A stretch of 64,000 nt of DNA from an uncultured Alphaproteobacteria bacterium (GTDB lineage Bacteria; Pseudomonadota; Alphaproteobacteria; RF32; CAG-239): positions 1 through 64,000 of the forward strand of contig CALYAY010000009.1 of the NCBI GenBank assembly GCA_944393695.1, in the 5' to 3' direction. The position numbers and the translations under genes are program-made. A model generated the notes under the pieces. It was given only the letters and a program-made list of their open reading frames with translations, was not told the DNA's origin and searched no databases. Below, piece by piece: positions 19,563 to 29,500 of this stretch (its first letter is position 1; each line of letters starts with the position of its first letter).

Positions 19563-19980
19563 TCCTCTTTCACCTTCTCTCCCTAAAGCTTTAGCCCTAT
19601 ATTCTCCCTCTCTAAAGTTTTAGTCCCCAAACCTACCCTCCCCCTATAGTTATAGGGGGAGTAGGAGGGGTATGACAATGTCATCCCTCGTTCAGCGCCA
19701 GTCTGAACGTCAAGGGATCTTCCTTATTGCCCTCTCCCCTTTAGAAAGGGGAGCCGGTGGGGTCAAATACCTGCCTTACCCTTTATATCCTCCATTCTTT
19801 AATGTCATCCTCGGGTTTAACCCGAGGATCCAGGTAAAAAAATCATCCTAATATCCTCCCCCTGAAATCTCCCCCATATTCTTCCCTCTCCCTTGAGGGG
19901 AGAGGGTCAGGGTGAGGGTGAAAAAAAACTTTCCTTATACTTAGGGGGGGGTAAAACCTCGTCCGATTTCCCGTCATTAT
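19563..19980. repeat. Palindromic repeat cluster upstream of locus B
   Basis: About 420 bases without a gene. It holds CTCCCTAAAG-type hairpins, a CCCCCTATAG hairpin, a composite element at 19681-19775, a TCATCCTCGGGTTTAACCCGAGGATCC palindrome near 19803-19831, and further CCCTCTCCC tails. It has the same repertoire as the other clusters in a different order. Confidence 0.85.
19681..19775 (+). repeat. Composite palindromic repeat (CCCTTTAGAAAGGG form)
   Basis: The TCATCCCTCGTTCAG palindrome joined to a CTCCCCTTT/AAAGGGGAG hairpin with the tail CCGGTGGGGTCAAATACC. The same composite is at 29904-29998 and, inverted, at 31611-31705. Confidence 0.85.
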
Positions 19981-19994
19981 ATTTAAAATATACA

Positions 19995-20023
19995 TTGATT
20001 ATTTGTAAAATATCTGTTATTAT
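19995..20023 (+). promoter_or_regulatory. Promoter of Cys-rich locus B
   Basis: TTGATT (19995-20000), 17 bases, TATTAT (20018-20023). The surrounding ~75 bases are almost the same as those upstream of loci C and D. Confidence 0.65.
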
Positions 20024-20061
20024 AAGATTCGTGAAGACAACAACAAGACGAAGGTGATATT

Positions 20062-21027
20062 ATGATGAACAGTAGTAAAGCATTATTGCTTATTTCGGCA
20101 TCAGGGCTGCTGCTTATGCCCTGCGGCATATCTTTAGCGGCTTATTTGCCTCAGTCATCTCTTCCGGATGCGATTACATCTGTCTACACACACTTCACAC
20201 ACACCTCTCATCCGAAAGAGACGTTGTTGTCTTCTGCTTTTTATTCTCTCCCTGAAAACTCAGGGAGAGTTAGAGAGGGTTTCAAACCCACCCTTACCCT
20301 CCCTAAATCTTTAGGGAGGGAAGAAAAAAGACAGGGTGATAAAATAAAACTTGCGGCGACTTGTTTTGTAACTGATACCTCGGCCTGTTCGGGGAATGAG
20401 TTTTCCGGCAACAATGCCGATGATGACGGACATGGGACTCCCGGAGGGCCGGGCAACGGTGATGATGACTATGACTATGACCTTGACAATGCCGAACGCT
20501 GCCGTCAGGAAGGATATACCCAGACATCCTGTCCTGAAGGACAGAAACCAGCCAATACCTGCCCTTATGACAGCGATTATTTCGAAAAATGCGTTTCTTC
20601 CTGCCCTAGTGATTACGTTACTTGCGAGGAGCCGTATCACGGTGTGGGTGAGGCGTGTGACGGGAAATATGCTTCCTGTGAATGCACGCCCTGCGGCTCC
20701 GGTTATGACAATACGACTATCCCCGAAGGCTATGTTCAGGACGGAGAGGCCTGTTTAGACTGCGACGGCAAGACCAAATACAAAATCAAACCCAATCCCT
20801 GCGACGGGTTTATGGACTGCGGCGCTATGGGTGGCGAAGCCGGAGCAAAGACCTGCCTGTCGGGAACAACGACCATGTATGACAATTGTAAGGCCTGTCC
20901 GAACTTAGGAGAATACACCACCTGTCCGAGCTGCACGATTTGCCAGTATGAGGAATGCTCAGGTCTGTGGTATGCCACCGGCTGTGCGACGAATTGTACG
21001 GATTATTGTGACTTCTGCGGCGGGTGA
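20062..21027 (+). CDS. Cys-rich exported protein (locus B)
   Basis: A 321-residue protein of an unrecognised family. Residues 1-27 are a signal peptide (MMNSSKALLLISASGLLL then MPCGISLAA). Residues ~62-90 (LPENSGRVREGF and LTLPKSLGR) are translated from palindromic repeat DNA. The remainder is Cys-rich with repeated motifs (CRQEGYTQTSC, GEACDGKYASC, KIKPNPCDGFMDCG, CLSGTTTMYDNC) and ends CDFCGG. The many cysteines suggest a disulfide-bonded protein outside the cytoplasm. This copy lacks a ~40-residue segment present in loci C and D after YASC. It is followed by the lectin-like gene at 21141, probably its partner. Confidence 0.85.
   Translation: MMNSSKALLLISASGLLLMPCGISLAAYLPQSSLPDAITSVYTHFTHTSHPKETLLSSAFYSLPENSGRVREGFKPTLTLPKSLGREEKRQGDKIKLAATCFVTDTSACSGNEFSGNNADDDGHGTPGGPGNGDDDYDYDLDNAERCRQEGYTQTSCPEGQKPANTCPYDSDYFEKCVSSCPSDYVTCEEPYHGVGEACDGKYASCECTPCGSGYDNTTIPEGYVQDGEACLDCDGKTKYKIKPNPCDGFMDCGAMGGEAGAKTCLSGTTTMYDNCKACPNLGEYTTCPSCTICQYEECSGLWYATGCATNCTDYCDFCGG
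20246..20321 (+). repeat. Palindromic elements translated in frame (locus B)
   Basis: CTCTCCCTGA/TCAGGGAGAG and CCCTCCCTAA/TTAGGGAGGG hairpins inside the coding region, read without a stop. They match units of the intergenic clusters. Confidence 0.8.
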
Positions 21028-21140
21028 GGGATTGTTCTTTATTCCCTCAGTTCTCTATTCTATTCCCTCCCTAAGGTTTTAGGGAGAGAATATAAGGAGA
21101 AAAAAATATTATTAACAACTAATATATAAGGAGAAAGGTT

Positions 21141-21962
21141 ATGAAGAAAATATTATTGGCAAGTGCGGGGGTAATGGTGATGAGTGCGGGGACGGGGTAT
21201 GCTGCGTGTATCCCGACGCCGAGTTGTTCAAGTTTAGGATATGAAAGCTCATCATCCTGCGAGGGCGGGATTAAGTGTCCGTTCGGCAATGCCTGGAACT
21301 GTACTTTGGTAAACAAGATTACTGAAATAGAAAAAATCATCCAGGAAGGCGGCGCTTCCGGCAGTAAAGGAGATACTTCAAACTGTAAAATAGGTTCAAT
21401 CTTTTACTCTGACTGGACTTGTTCTTCCGGCAGTCTGTCCCAAGGTAAAACACCTATCGGTGTGGTCGTCTATACAAACGGAGAAGGCCATGGACAGATT
21501 ATGGCCTTAAAGCCGATAGGCGGTTATCAATGGTCAAGTGAGTATGTTGACTTGAGTTTAAATAACTTTACTACATACCAAGCGGCCTCGACAGACTATC
21601 AAAGCTGTACGAATACGATGATTATAATGACAGCAGGAGATAAGATCACTTATCCAGCGGCCTGGGCAACAAAAGAATATTCAACAACGGGAACCAAGGC
21701 AGGTGATTGGTGCTTACCGGCAGGTGGTATCATGACCAGTATTAAAAATAATATGTCTGTTATAAATGCTGGCTTTATTTTGACAGGAGGCACCCAAATA
21801 GGAACAAGTTCCTATTATTGGTCGGCTTCCGAGCACGGTAGCGGCTTCGCGTGGGCCTCGAATTTTAGCAGCGACTACGGGTTGTACCTCAACATAGACA
21901 ACTACTACAACGACTACAATAAGAAGGACAGCCGCGAGGTCCGGCCCGTCCTTGAATTCTAG
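21141..21962 (+). CDS. Secreted lectin-like protein with possible variable C-terminus (locus B)
   Basis: A 273-residue protein. A signal peptide (residues 1-21, ending GYAA) is followed by a Cys-rich knob (CIPTPSCSSLGYESSSSCEGG), a short coiled coil (KITEIEKIIQEGG) and a domain resembling DUF1566 / Fibrobacter paralogous domains, which take a C-type lectin-like fold: GKTPIGVVV, HGQIMALKPIG, YPAAWATKEY, AGDWCLPAGG, YYWSASE and a REVRPVLEF end. This architecture suits a stalked adhesin or binding protein. The last ~45 codons use more C- and G-ending codons than the rest and include an insertion rich in Asn, Asp and Tyr. AAGGAG ribosome site. It follows the Cys-rich gene by 113 bases. Confidence 0.8.
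   Translation: MKKILLASAGVMVMSAGTGYAACIPTPSCSSLGYESSSSCEGGIKCPFGNAWNCTLVNKITEIEKIIQEGGASGSKGDTSNCKIGSIFYSDWTCSSGSLSQGKTPIGVVVYTNGEGHGQIMALKPIGGYQWSSEYVDLSLNNFTTYQAASTDYQSCTNTMIIMTAGDKITYPAAWATKEYSTTGTKAGDWCLPAGGIMTSIKNNMSVINAGFILTGGTQIGTSSYYWSASEHGSGFAWASNFSSDYGLYLNIDNYYNDYNKKDSREVRPVLEF
21819..21959 (+). other. Candidate variable region, locus B
   Basis: The final 47 codons of the lectin-like gene. Exact blocks shared with locus C (TTCCGAG, ATTTTAG, CGACTACGGG, GAGGTCCGGCCCGTCCTTGA) alternate with codons that differ, mostly in amino acid. The layout resembles the variable region of a diversity-generating retroelement target, with a GC-rich fixed 3' end. No template or reverse transcriptase is visible in the window. 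Confidence 0.4.
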
Positions 21963-22056
21963 GCATTAAATCTTCTGTGCCGTCTATCCTTGTAAAACAA
22001 AAGATTCATGTTTATATCGAATGAATAAACAAGAACCGAAAAAGGAGAAGCGGCAC

Positions 22057-22599
22057 ATGAAGCTTTTTATCTTTCGCCATGGACAGACCGACGGCAACGC
22101 CCGGCGTATCTGTCAGACAGATGATTATGAGTTAAACGACTTGGGAAGAAAACAGGCGGAAGGGCTGAGCTTTCGTCTCGGCCGCGAGCGTCTGCCGCTG
22201 ATTTATGCCAGTCCGCTGCCTCGTGCCTGTGAAACCGGAAAGATTGTCGCCTCGTTTAATAATGCAGAGGTTGTCAAAATTAATGACTTGAGGGAAATGA
22301 GCTTCGGTGCGGCCGAAGGCATGTTTGAAAAAGACCTGATGCGGCAGTACGGTTCTCTGTATACGGATATAATGACGAAGATGTCCGGTACCGATTGGAA
22401 TCAAAAGTTTCCCGGCGGAGAAAGCAAAAACGAAGTTTTATACAGGTTCAAACAAGCTCTTGATTATATCAAGAAAAACTGTCCTTATAATAAAGTGGGG
22501 ATTGCCACACACGGCCATTTGATGCGCATATTTTATTATGATCGTTTTGGCGAAGACCATGTTTTTGAAAATTGCGAGTTTTTTGTTTTGGATATTTGA
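22057..22599 (+). CDS. Histidine phosphatase family protein (phosphoglycerate mutase-like)
   Basis: A 180-residue member of the histidine phosphatase superfamily. The phosphohistidine motif is FRHGQTDGN at residues 5-13, the second Arg/Glu set is in SPLPRACETG and EMSFGAAEG, and the second His is in ATHGHLMR. These show a phosphatase-type enzyme rather than a mutase with certainty; the substrate is unknown. The ATG at 22057 has AAAGGAGAAG upstream; an earlier ATG at 22021 has no RBS. It is followed by the MIF-family gene after 10 bases, so the two are likely co-transcribed. Confidence 0.88.
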   Translation: MKLFIFRHGQTDGNARRICQTDDYELNDLGRKQAEGLSFRLGRERLPLIYASPLPRACETGKIVASFNNAEVVKINDLREMSFGAAEGMFEKDLMRQYGSLYTDIMTKMSGTDWNQKFPGGESKNEVLYRFKQALDYIKKNCPYNKVGIATHGHLMRIFYYDRFGEDHVFENCEFFVLDI

Positions 22600-22609
22600 G
22601 GAGAATTAA

Positions 22610-22951
22610 ATGCCTTATTTAACAATTGATACCAATGCCGATGTTGCCGTAACCGATGCCATGCTGTCAGAAGCTTCGTCTCTGGTGGCATCAACCCTGG
22701 GCAAGCCGATAAGCTATGTCGTGGTCAAAATTGACAGCAGCCGGCCCATGGCTTTTGGCGGCCGGGCAGAAACGCCGGGCGCGCTGATTGAAATGAGATC
22801 CATAGGCTATGGTGGTAAAAAATCGGAACTGGCCGAAAAACTGACTGCCTTTGCCGGAAATCAATTTAATGCCGACGCCGCCAATGTCGCCATTCACTTT
22901 ATCGACATGCCGGCTGACAGCGCTGCGCAGGGCGGCCACCTATTTGGCTGA
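22610..22951 (+). CDS. Macrophage migration inhibitory factor (MIF) family tautomerase
   Basis: A 113-residue member of the tautomerase/MIF superfamily. The amino-terminal Pro (after Met removal) that is the catalytic base is present: MPYLTIDTN. Further MIF features are SYVVVKIDSSRPMAFGG, GALIEMRSIG and a C-terminal NVAIHFIDMPA. The family includes the host cytokine MIF and phenylpyruvate tautomerases, and homologues are known in bacteria and parasites. Whether this one acts as an enzyme or as a host mimic cannot be told. RBS GAGGAG. Second gene after the histidine phosphatase. Confidence 0.85.
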   Translation: MPYLTIDTNADVAVTDAMLSEASSLVASTLGKPISYVVVKIDSSRPMAFGGRAETPGALIEMRSIGYGGKKSELAEKLTAFAGNQFNADAANVAIHFIDMPADSAAQGGHLFG

Positions 22952-22964
22952 AGCTGCGTTTGCT

Positions 22965-22996
22965 AAAAAAAGACCGGATTTTCCGGTCTTTTTTTA
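22965..22996. terminator. Bidirectional terminator
   Basis: AAAGACCGGA/TCCGGTCTTT hairpin flanked by A and T runs, between the converging MIF-family and antiporter genes. Confidence 0.88.
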
Positions 22997-23007
22997 TTCT
23001 GAAAATA

Positions 23008-24486
23008 CTAGATTTTTATCAGTCCGTGGCTGAAGCCGTAAATTGCTCCCAGAGCAATAATTATCAGCAATCCTGCCAGCCGGATTTCTTTTCCTTGAAA
23101 ATAAGGCTCGTCCGGATGATGCTGTTTGCGCGCCCACATAAACACCGGAATGCCCAAAGCCAAAATCACCGCCGCCAGCATCAGATATTGCAGTCCGGCG
23201 GCATAAATCAGCCACAACGCATAAATGGAACCGGCGATTCCCGTAAACAGGGCAGTCGAGCGTTTAACCGGCATGCCGGCAACCGGATATTCTCCGTCGG
23301 TGCATATTTTCCACAAATAAGCGCAAGAGGTAAAGTACGCCGGCAAAACCATAACCCCGGTAATGCTCAGCATGGTGTTCCAGGCATTGTTTGAAAAATA
23401 AACCAGCAACAGAAATATCTGCATGGCAATGCTTGTCACCCATAGTGACACCGAAGGCGAACCAGCTTGGTTTTCAGTTGTGAAAGCCTTGGGAAAAGTT
23501 CCGTCCTCGGCGGCAGCCTGCGGAATTTGTGCCGTAACGATTGTCCAGGCCAGCCAGCTGGTCAGAACCGAAATCACCAGCCCGATGTTCATCAGCCAGG
23601 CTCCCCATTTGCCGACAACTTTTTCCAAAATACCAGCCGTTGACGGATTGGCCACAGCCGCCAGCTCCTGTTGGTTCATATACCCGAAAGGCAGCATGGT
23701 GAGTAAAATATAGATGAGCAGGCAACAGATGAAACCCAGAAAAGTGGCTTTGCCGACTTCGGCGGTGCTTTTGGCCCGGTTGGACATAACGACCGCGCCT
23801 TCAATGCCGATAAAGGCCCACAAAGTAACCAGCATGGTGCTTTTTATCTGTGTTTCCAATCCGCCGAGTCTGGCCCGGGCAGCGGTTGATTCTCCCCAGA
23901 AGTCAAAATCGAATTTTGCGGAAGAAAATGCAAACAGCATGATAATGATAAACAAAACCAGCGGCAGAATTTTGAGCACTGTTCCCACCAGGTTGATAAT
24001 AGTGGCCTGACGGATTCCCTTTAACACCATAAAGTTAAATCCCCAGATGATAATCGAACCGCCGATAATGGATGCCAGATTGTTTCCGCCCTGGAAATAG
24101 GGAGGAAAGAAGTAGTTAAGGGCATCCATGGTAATGACGGCATAACCGACATTGCCGCATACCTGACAGAGCCAGTAAGACCATCCGATGGTAAATCCGG
24201 CATAAGAACCGAAGCCGGCGCGGCTGTAAGAATAAATGCCGGTTTTCAGATCGGGTTTGGCCATAGACAGGATAGAAAAAGTATTGGCAAAAAAGTAGAT
24301 TCCGATACCGGTAATAATCCACGCCAGAAGCACGGCTCCGGCTGCTGCTCCCGCGGCCATATTCTGCGGCAAACTGTATATGCCACCGCCCAGCATTGAG
24401 CTGACGACAATGGCAGCCAGGGCAAAAACGCCCAATCCGTTGGGATTGCCCCGGACTTGAAGTTTATTTTTTGATTTAACGGCCAT
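23008..24486 (-). CDS. aaxC: Arginine/agmatine-type amino acid antiporter (APC superfamily)
   Basis: A 492-residue membrane protein with about twelve hydrophobic segments. The N-terminal signature SSMLGGGIYSLPQNMA and the GIYSYSRAGFG and GFTIGWSYW motifs place it in the basic amino acid/polyamine antiporter group of the APC family (ArcD/AdiC/AaxC). It lies directly downstream of a pyruvoyl-dependent arginine decarboxylase gene, as in Chlamydia aaxBC, so arginine-in/agmatine-out exchange is the likely role. The ATG at 24486 is preferred over an upstream start at 24594, which would add a non-family extension overlapping the decarboxylase gene. Confidence 0.82.
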   Translation of the reverse strand: MAVKSKNKLQVRGNPNGLGVFALAAIVVSSMLGGGIYSLPQNMAAGAAAGAVLLAWIITGIGIYFFANTFSILSMAKPDLKTGIYSYSRAGFGSYAGFTIGWSYWLCQVCGNVGYAVITMDALNYFFPPYFQGGNNLASIIGGSIIIWGFNFMVLKGIRQATIINLVGTVLKILPLVLFIIIMLFAFSSAKFDFDFWGESTAARARLGGLETQIKSTMLVTLWAFIGIEGAVVMSNRAKSTAEVGKATFLGFICCLLIYILLTMLPFGYMNQQELAAVANPSTAGILEKVVGKWGAWLMNIGLVISVLTSWLAWTIVTAQIPQAAAEDGTFPKAFTTENQAGSPSVSLWVTSIAMQIFLLLVYFSNNAWNTMLSITGVMVLPAYFTSCAYLWKICTDGEYPVAGMPVKRSTALFTGIAGSIYALWLIYAAGLQYLMLAAVILALGIPVFMWARKQHHPDEPYFQGKEIRLAGLLIIIALGAIYGFSHGLIKI

Positions 24487-24519
24487 GTTTAAGATTCCTC
24501 GGCAATATGTTGATAACAA

Positions 24520-24564
24520 AAAAAAGATTACCCCCGGACGCAAAAAAACAGCCCGGGGATAATT
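24520..24564 (-). promoter_or_regulatory. Intergenic stem-loop between decarboxylase and antiporter genes
   Basis: A CCCCGG/CCGGGG stem-loop lies in the 85-base gap between the two genes. It could be a processing site or a weak terminator that lowers antiporter expression. Seen in sequence only. Confidence 0.4.
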
Positions 24565-24571
24565 TTTCAGC

Positions 24572-25159
24572 CTAAGCCTTGGCTGGATCGGCATGCTCGA
24601 AGTTCAGAAAACCCATGGCGGTCAGACAATAACCAAATTGCTGGGTAATGTTGATATAGTTGTGCCACATCTGAAAATCAGAGTGTTTATCCACGCCGCG
24701 GATGGACAATTCATGATTAAGTGATTTGTTAAGCCACATTTCGGCATGACCTCTGGCAATATCATCATCAATATGCGTATCGAAAAATTCCACATATTCA
24801 GCTGCCCAGCCGCCGATAAGTTCGCCTTTTTTGTTTTTTCCCCAGCATACGCCCAGACCGGTGGCAATAGCTTTATGCTGGTCGCGATTGGCACCATGTC
24901 CGGCCATAATAACTTCCAAAACGGCACCATGCTTAAACTGTCCGACGATTTTGTCGTTGATCGGAATAATCTTTCCGAACAATTCCTTAGGCAAAACAGA
25001 AGTATAGGGAACCACGTTAAAATTTTCGATTCTGGCCTGCATCAAAGCCGAATCATAACAAAAAGTTTCAAAAGGCTGCGGCGGGATTCCGTCATCGGCC
25101 TGTCCGGCTCCGCCGGTAATAAAAGCAAAAGTAGGATAACGAACACCTTGTGTTGTCAT
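24572..25159 (-). CDS. aaxB: Pyruvoyl-dependent arginine decarboxylase
   Basis: Converts arginine to agmatine and CO2. The 195-residue proenzyme has the same length as Chlamydia AaxB. The self-cleavage site is Thr53-Ser54 in VVPYTSVLP, where Ser becomes the pyruvoyl group. Other family motifs are [25 protein letters not shown], which binds the substrate, and the [13 protein letters not shown] loop. The ATG at 25159 has GGAGATAAAA upstream. Together with the antiporter gene downstream it forms a proton-consuming arginine system used for acid resistance or arginine depletion of the host. Confidence 0.85.
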   Translation of the reverse strand: MTTQGVRYPTFAFITGGAGQADDGIPPQPFETFCYDSALMQARIENFNVVPYTSVLPKELFGKIIPINDKIVGQFKHGAVLEVIMAGHGANRDQHKAIATGLGVCWGKNKKGELIGGWAAEYVEFFDTHIDDDIARGHAEMWLNKSLNHELSIRGVDKHSDFQMWHNYINITQQFGYCLTAMGFLNFEHADPAKA

Positions 25160-25365
25160 ATTTTATCTCCATTTCATAAGATTGTGATTCTTCAGTTAAC
25201 AATTTTCAGGTAATCGCAAATCCGATAATTTCAATCCGGCATCTAAATGATTTTGTAAGAAAAATAATACACATGGAAAGATTAATTCATAAGAAGGTAT
25301 AGAAATTTAAAAAGAATATAGTAAGTTATATATAGCGTTGTAAAAGCAATGAGGAATATAAAAAA

Positions 25366-26532
25366 ATGCGGTGTAATTATAAAATCTTGGTTTTAATTGC
25401 CGGCTGCCTGGCTTTGTCTGCCTGTAAAAAAGAAAAAACGCAAACGGCCCGGTCCCCGGAACTTACGGTCAATGCCATTCGTCTCAAAGCGCAGGATATT
25501 CCGCTGAGTTTTGAGTATCCGGCCCGGGCCCAGGGTGCCAAAGAAGTTGAAGTCAGAGCGCGTGTCGGCGGAATTCTGCTTAAACGGAATTATACCGAAG
25601 GCACCCGCGTAAATGCCGGCGATGTTTTATTTGAAATTGATCCTGCACAATATAAGGTAGCATTGTCCAAAGCCAAAGCCCAGCTGGCCCAGAGCAAAGC
25701 CCAGCTTTTGTCTGCCCAGCAGGATTGGAACCGCATTTCCACCTTGTTTAAACAACGGATTGTCAGCGAAAAGTCAAAAGATGATGCCAAATCGGCACTG
25801 GATTCCGCTCAGGCGGCCGTGCAGATGGCTCAGGCTCAGGTTGACGAGGCTCAGCTTAATCTGGATTACACGCTTGTTACCGCGCCGGTCAGCGGTATTA
25901 CCAGTCTGGAAACTCAGTCGGAAGGCAGCCTGATTTCGGCTTCCGGCAACGAAAGCCTGTTAACGCATATTACGCAGATTGATCCGATTTATGTTATTTT
26001 TTCGGCTTCCGAGGGTGAAATTTATTCTCTGACCAGCATGAGTGAAAAAGGCCTGATAAAAACCCCGTATACAGGCGGCGATATTAAAGCCAAAGTAAAA
26101 TTCACTTCCGGCGATATCTATGCCCAGCCCGGAGACATAAATTTCATTAATCCGACGATTGATGAAAGCACCGGCACAATCAAGCTGAGAGCCGTATTCC
26201 CCAATCCTCAGGGACGTATAAAGCCCGGACAGTTTGTCCGTCTCGTGATGGAAGGATTAATCCGGCTGAATGCCATAGTTGTTCCCCAGGAAGCGGTTAT
26301 GCAGGGAGCAAACGGCTCGTTTGTTTATAAGGTGAATGATAATGGTATTGTCGAAGTTGCCGATATCACCACCGGCCTGAGCACAAGCGACGGCGGCTGG
26401 ATAGTGGATGAAGGCCTTGCCCCCGGCGACGTCGTAATTACCAGCGGCATCATGAAGGTGCGCGTCGGCATGCCGGTTAAAACCAATATTGTAGACGAAC
26501 AGCCGGCAGCCGAAGCCGGAGAAGATTTGTAG
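25366..26532 (+). CDS. RND efflux pump periplasmic adaptor (membrane fusion protein)
   Basis: A 388-residue AcrA/MexA-type adaptor. It is a lipoprotein (lipobox LSAC, Cys20). The order is a lipoyl half-motif (EVRARVGGILLKRNYTEGTRVNAGDVLFEID), an alpha-hairpin rich in Ala/Gln (about residues 100-165), the second lipoyl half (LDYTLVTAPVSGITS) and a beta-barrel region. It bridges the inner-membrane pump to an outer-membrane channel. RBS GAGGAA. It is followed by the pump gene after 44 bases; no TolC-like gene is in the window. Confidence 0.93.
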   Translation: MRCNYKILVLIAGCLALSACKKEKTQTARSPELTVNAIRLKAQDIPLSFEYPARAQGAKEVEVRARVGGILLKRNYTEGTRVNAGDVLFEIDPAQYKVALSKAKAQLAQSKAQLLSAQQDWNRISTLFKQRIVSEKSKDDAKSALDSAQAAVQMAQAQVDEAQLNLDYTLVTAPVSGITSLETQSEGSLISASGNESLLTHITQIDPIYVIFSASEGEIYSLTSMSEKGLIKTPYTGGDIKAKVKFTSGDIYAQPGDINFINPTIDESTGTIKLRAVFPNPQGRIKPGQFVRLVMEGLIRLNAIVVPQEAVMQGANGSFVYKVNDNGIVEVADITTGLSTSDGGWIVDEGLAPGDVVITSGIMKVRVGMPVKTNIVDEQPAAEAGEDL

Positions 26533-26576
26533 TCTTAAAGGCGCTTTTTGCAAAAACAACACAAGAGTTAAATAAC

Positions 26577-29500
26577 ATGTTTTCAAAATTTTTTATTGAC
26601 CGTCCGATTTTTGCCACTGTCGTGTCTCTGATTTTTGTCTTGTCGGGGCTGGTTGCCATGAAGGCGCTGCCGGTTGAACAATATCCGAACATCGTTCCGA
26701 CCGAAATTCAGATTTCGGCAACTTATCCCGGCGCCACGGCGGAAGTTTTGGCCGATACGGTGGCAGCCCCGATAGAACAGGAAGTCAACGGTGTTAAAAA
26801 CATGATTTACATGTATTCAAACGCCACTTCCAGCGGCTATTTGACCATTGGCGTTGTTTTTGATGTCGGAACCGACCCCGACCAGGCGACAATCGACGTT
26901 AACAACAAGGTTCAGGCCGCCACGCCGAAACTTCCTTCCGAAGTGACCAAAAACGGCGTAACCGTTGAGCAGAAGTCAAATTCCATTTTACAGGTGGTAA
27001 TGATGAAGTCAACGACAGCCCAATATGACACGATTTATGTTTCCAATTATGCCTTGCTTAATGTTTTGGATGAAATCAAGCGTATCAAAGGGGTAGGGAG
27101 TGCTTCTTTGTTCGCTTCCCAGGATTATTCCATGCGTATTTGGCTCAGCCCGGATGTTTTGGCCGAACATAATCTGACCTCACAGGATGTCATCTCCGCC
27201 ATTCAGGAACAGAACTCCCAGTTTGCCGCCGGTCAGTTCGGCCAGGAACCCATGAAAGAAATACAGCCCTATACCTATTCGGTCAATACTAAAGGGCGCC
27301 TGGTTAATACTGAAGAATTCGGAAATATTATCCTCAGCAGTGACGAAGACGCGGCCATGCTGCGTCTCAAAGATGTTGCCCGCATTGAACTGGGAGCGCA
27401 GGATTACAGCGTTAAAGCCAAGTTTAACGGGGAAGATGCCGTGGCTTTTGCCATTTACCTGCAACCGGGAGCCAATGCGCTGGAAACCGCCGAACTGGTC
27501 AAAGCCAAAATGGCGGAGTTGTCAAAAAATTTCCCCGAAGGCATCACCTACGAGATTCCTTATGATACCACCTTGTTTGTGCACGAGTCCATTGATGAAG
27601 TGATTAAAACCTTTTTCGAAGCCGTACTGTTGGTGGTTTTGGTTGTTTATCTGTTCTTACAAAATTTCCGGGCCACGTTAATTCCGGTTTTGGCTGTTCC
27701 CGTTTCAATCATCGGTGCCTTTGCCGGAATGTATTTATTGGGCTTTTCCATAAATTTGCTTACCCTGTTTGGCTTGATTTTGGCCATCGGTATTGTGGTG
27801 GATGATGCTATCGTCGTATTGGAAAATGTCGAGCGCCTGATGAGCGAAGAAGGCCTGTCTCCCCGAGATGCAGCCATAAAAGCCATGGAAGAAGTATCAA
27901 GTGCCGTTGTGGCCATTGCGCTGGTATTATCCTCGGTATTTTTGCCCATTGCGTTTCTGGGCGGTATGACCGGCGTCATGTATAAGCAGTTCTCGGTCAC
28001 GATTGCCGTTTCGGTTATCCTGTCGGCCTTTATGGCCTTGACCCTGACGCCTTCCCTCTGCGCGCTGATTATCAAAAAAGAAAATCGCCAGAAGCAGCCG
28101 ATGGCTTTTTTCCGCTGGTTTGACAAGTTTTTTGATATGATAACCGGTCTTTACTTATCGGGTGTAAAGTTTTTGCTGGAGCACCGTAAAACGGCGGGAA
28201 TAGGCTTTCTCGGAGTAATTGCCGGCATTATCATGCTGTTCCGCATGGTGCCGACCGGACTTGTCCCTAATGAAGATATGGGCAATCTGCTGATGGCCTA
28301 TGACATGCCTCCGGCGTCTTCTCTGCCGCGTACGATGAATTTTAGTTCCGCCGTTGCCGAAAAAGTGCGTCAAAATCCCTACGTGACCGATGTTTTGACC
28401 GTTAATGGTTATAACATGCTTTCATCATCGCAAAACACTTATTCGGCCATCAGTTTTATTGTACTGAAAAATTGGTCCCAGCGTCAAAAACCCGATGAAT
28501 CGGCATCAGCCCTGTCGGCAGTATTTACGCTTTTGGGCATGAGCCAGCCCACCGGTATAGCTTATTCGTTCAGCATGCCGCCGATTATGGGCATGAGCAC
28601 CACCGGCGGATTCGAAGCTTATATTCAAAACCGCATCGGAGCTTCCTCGGCCGAACTTATGGCCAAAACCACCGAATTTATCGACGCGGCCAACAAACGG
28701 CCGGAACTTGATGGTGTCAAAACCACCTTTTCGGTTTCCACGCCGCAATATACCATTGACCTTGACCGCGAAAAAGCCATGGCGATGGATATTCCCATAA
28801 ACGCGGTTTATGCCGTCATGCAGTCCACGTTCGGCAGCTTGTATGTAAACGATTTTACCTACCTCGGGCGTAATTTCCGGGTAACGTTGCAATCAGAATC
28901 CAAGTTTCGTCGCAGTCCGGATGATTTGCGCTATGTTTATGTAAAATCCACAAGCGGAAAGCTGGTTCCGTTGTCTTCTTTAATTAAGGTGAAACGCGTC
29001 ACCGGACCGGAATTGGTAACCCGTTTTAATATCTTTCCCGCGGCCAAGGTTTTGGGCAACCCGGCGCCCGGATACAGTTCCGGTCAGGCCATTGCCGCCA
29101 TGGAAGAAGTTGCCGCCGAAGTTTTGGGAACGGATTATACCTTGTCATGGATTGGTTCGGCTTATCAGGAAAAACTGGCGGGCGGTGCTTCAACCCAGGC
29201 TTTTGTCTTCGGCATGATTATGATTTTCCTCATCCTTGCCGCTCAATACGAAAAATGGTCTTTGCCTTTCGCGGTAATTTTGTCGGTTCCCTTCGCCGTT
29301 TTGGGAGCTTTGCTGGCCATCTGGCTGCGGGGAATAGACAATGACCTTTATTTCCAGGTCGGTCTGGTAACGCTGATTGGTCTGGCTGCAAAAAACGCAA
29401 TTCTTATTGTCGAGTTTGCTATTCAACAGGTTCATGCCGGAAAAAACTATGCCGAAGCGGCTCTTTATGCCGCCAAGCTTCGTTTCCGTCCGATTGTGAT

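Noticed and set aside
22960..23394. Open frame of 144 codons on the plus strand opposite the antiporter gene
   Set aside because: It overlaps the antiporter gene, starts inside the shared terminator and has a composition typical of an antisense shadow.
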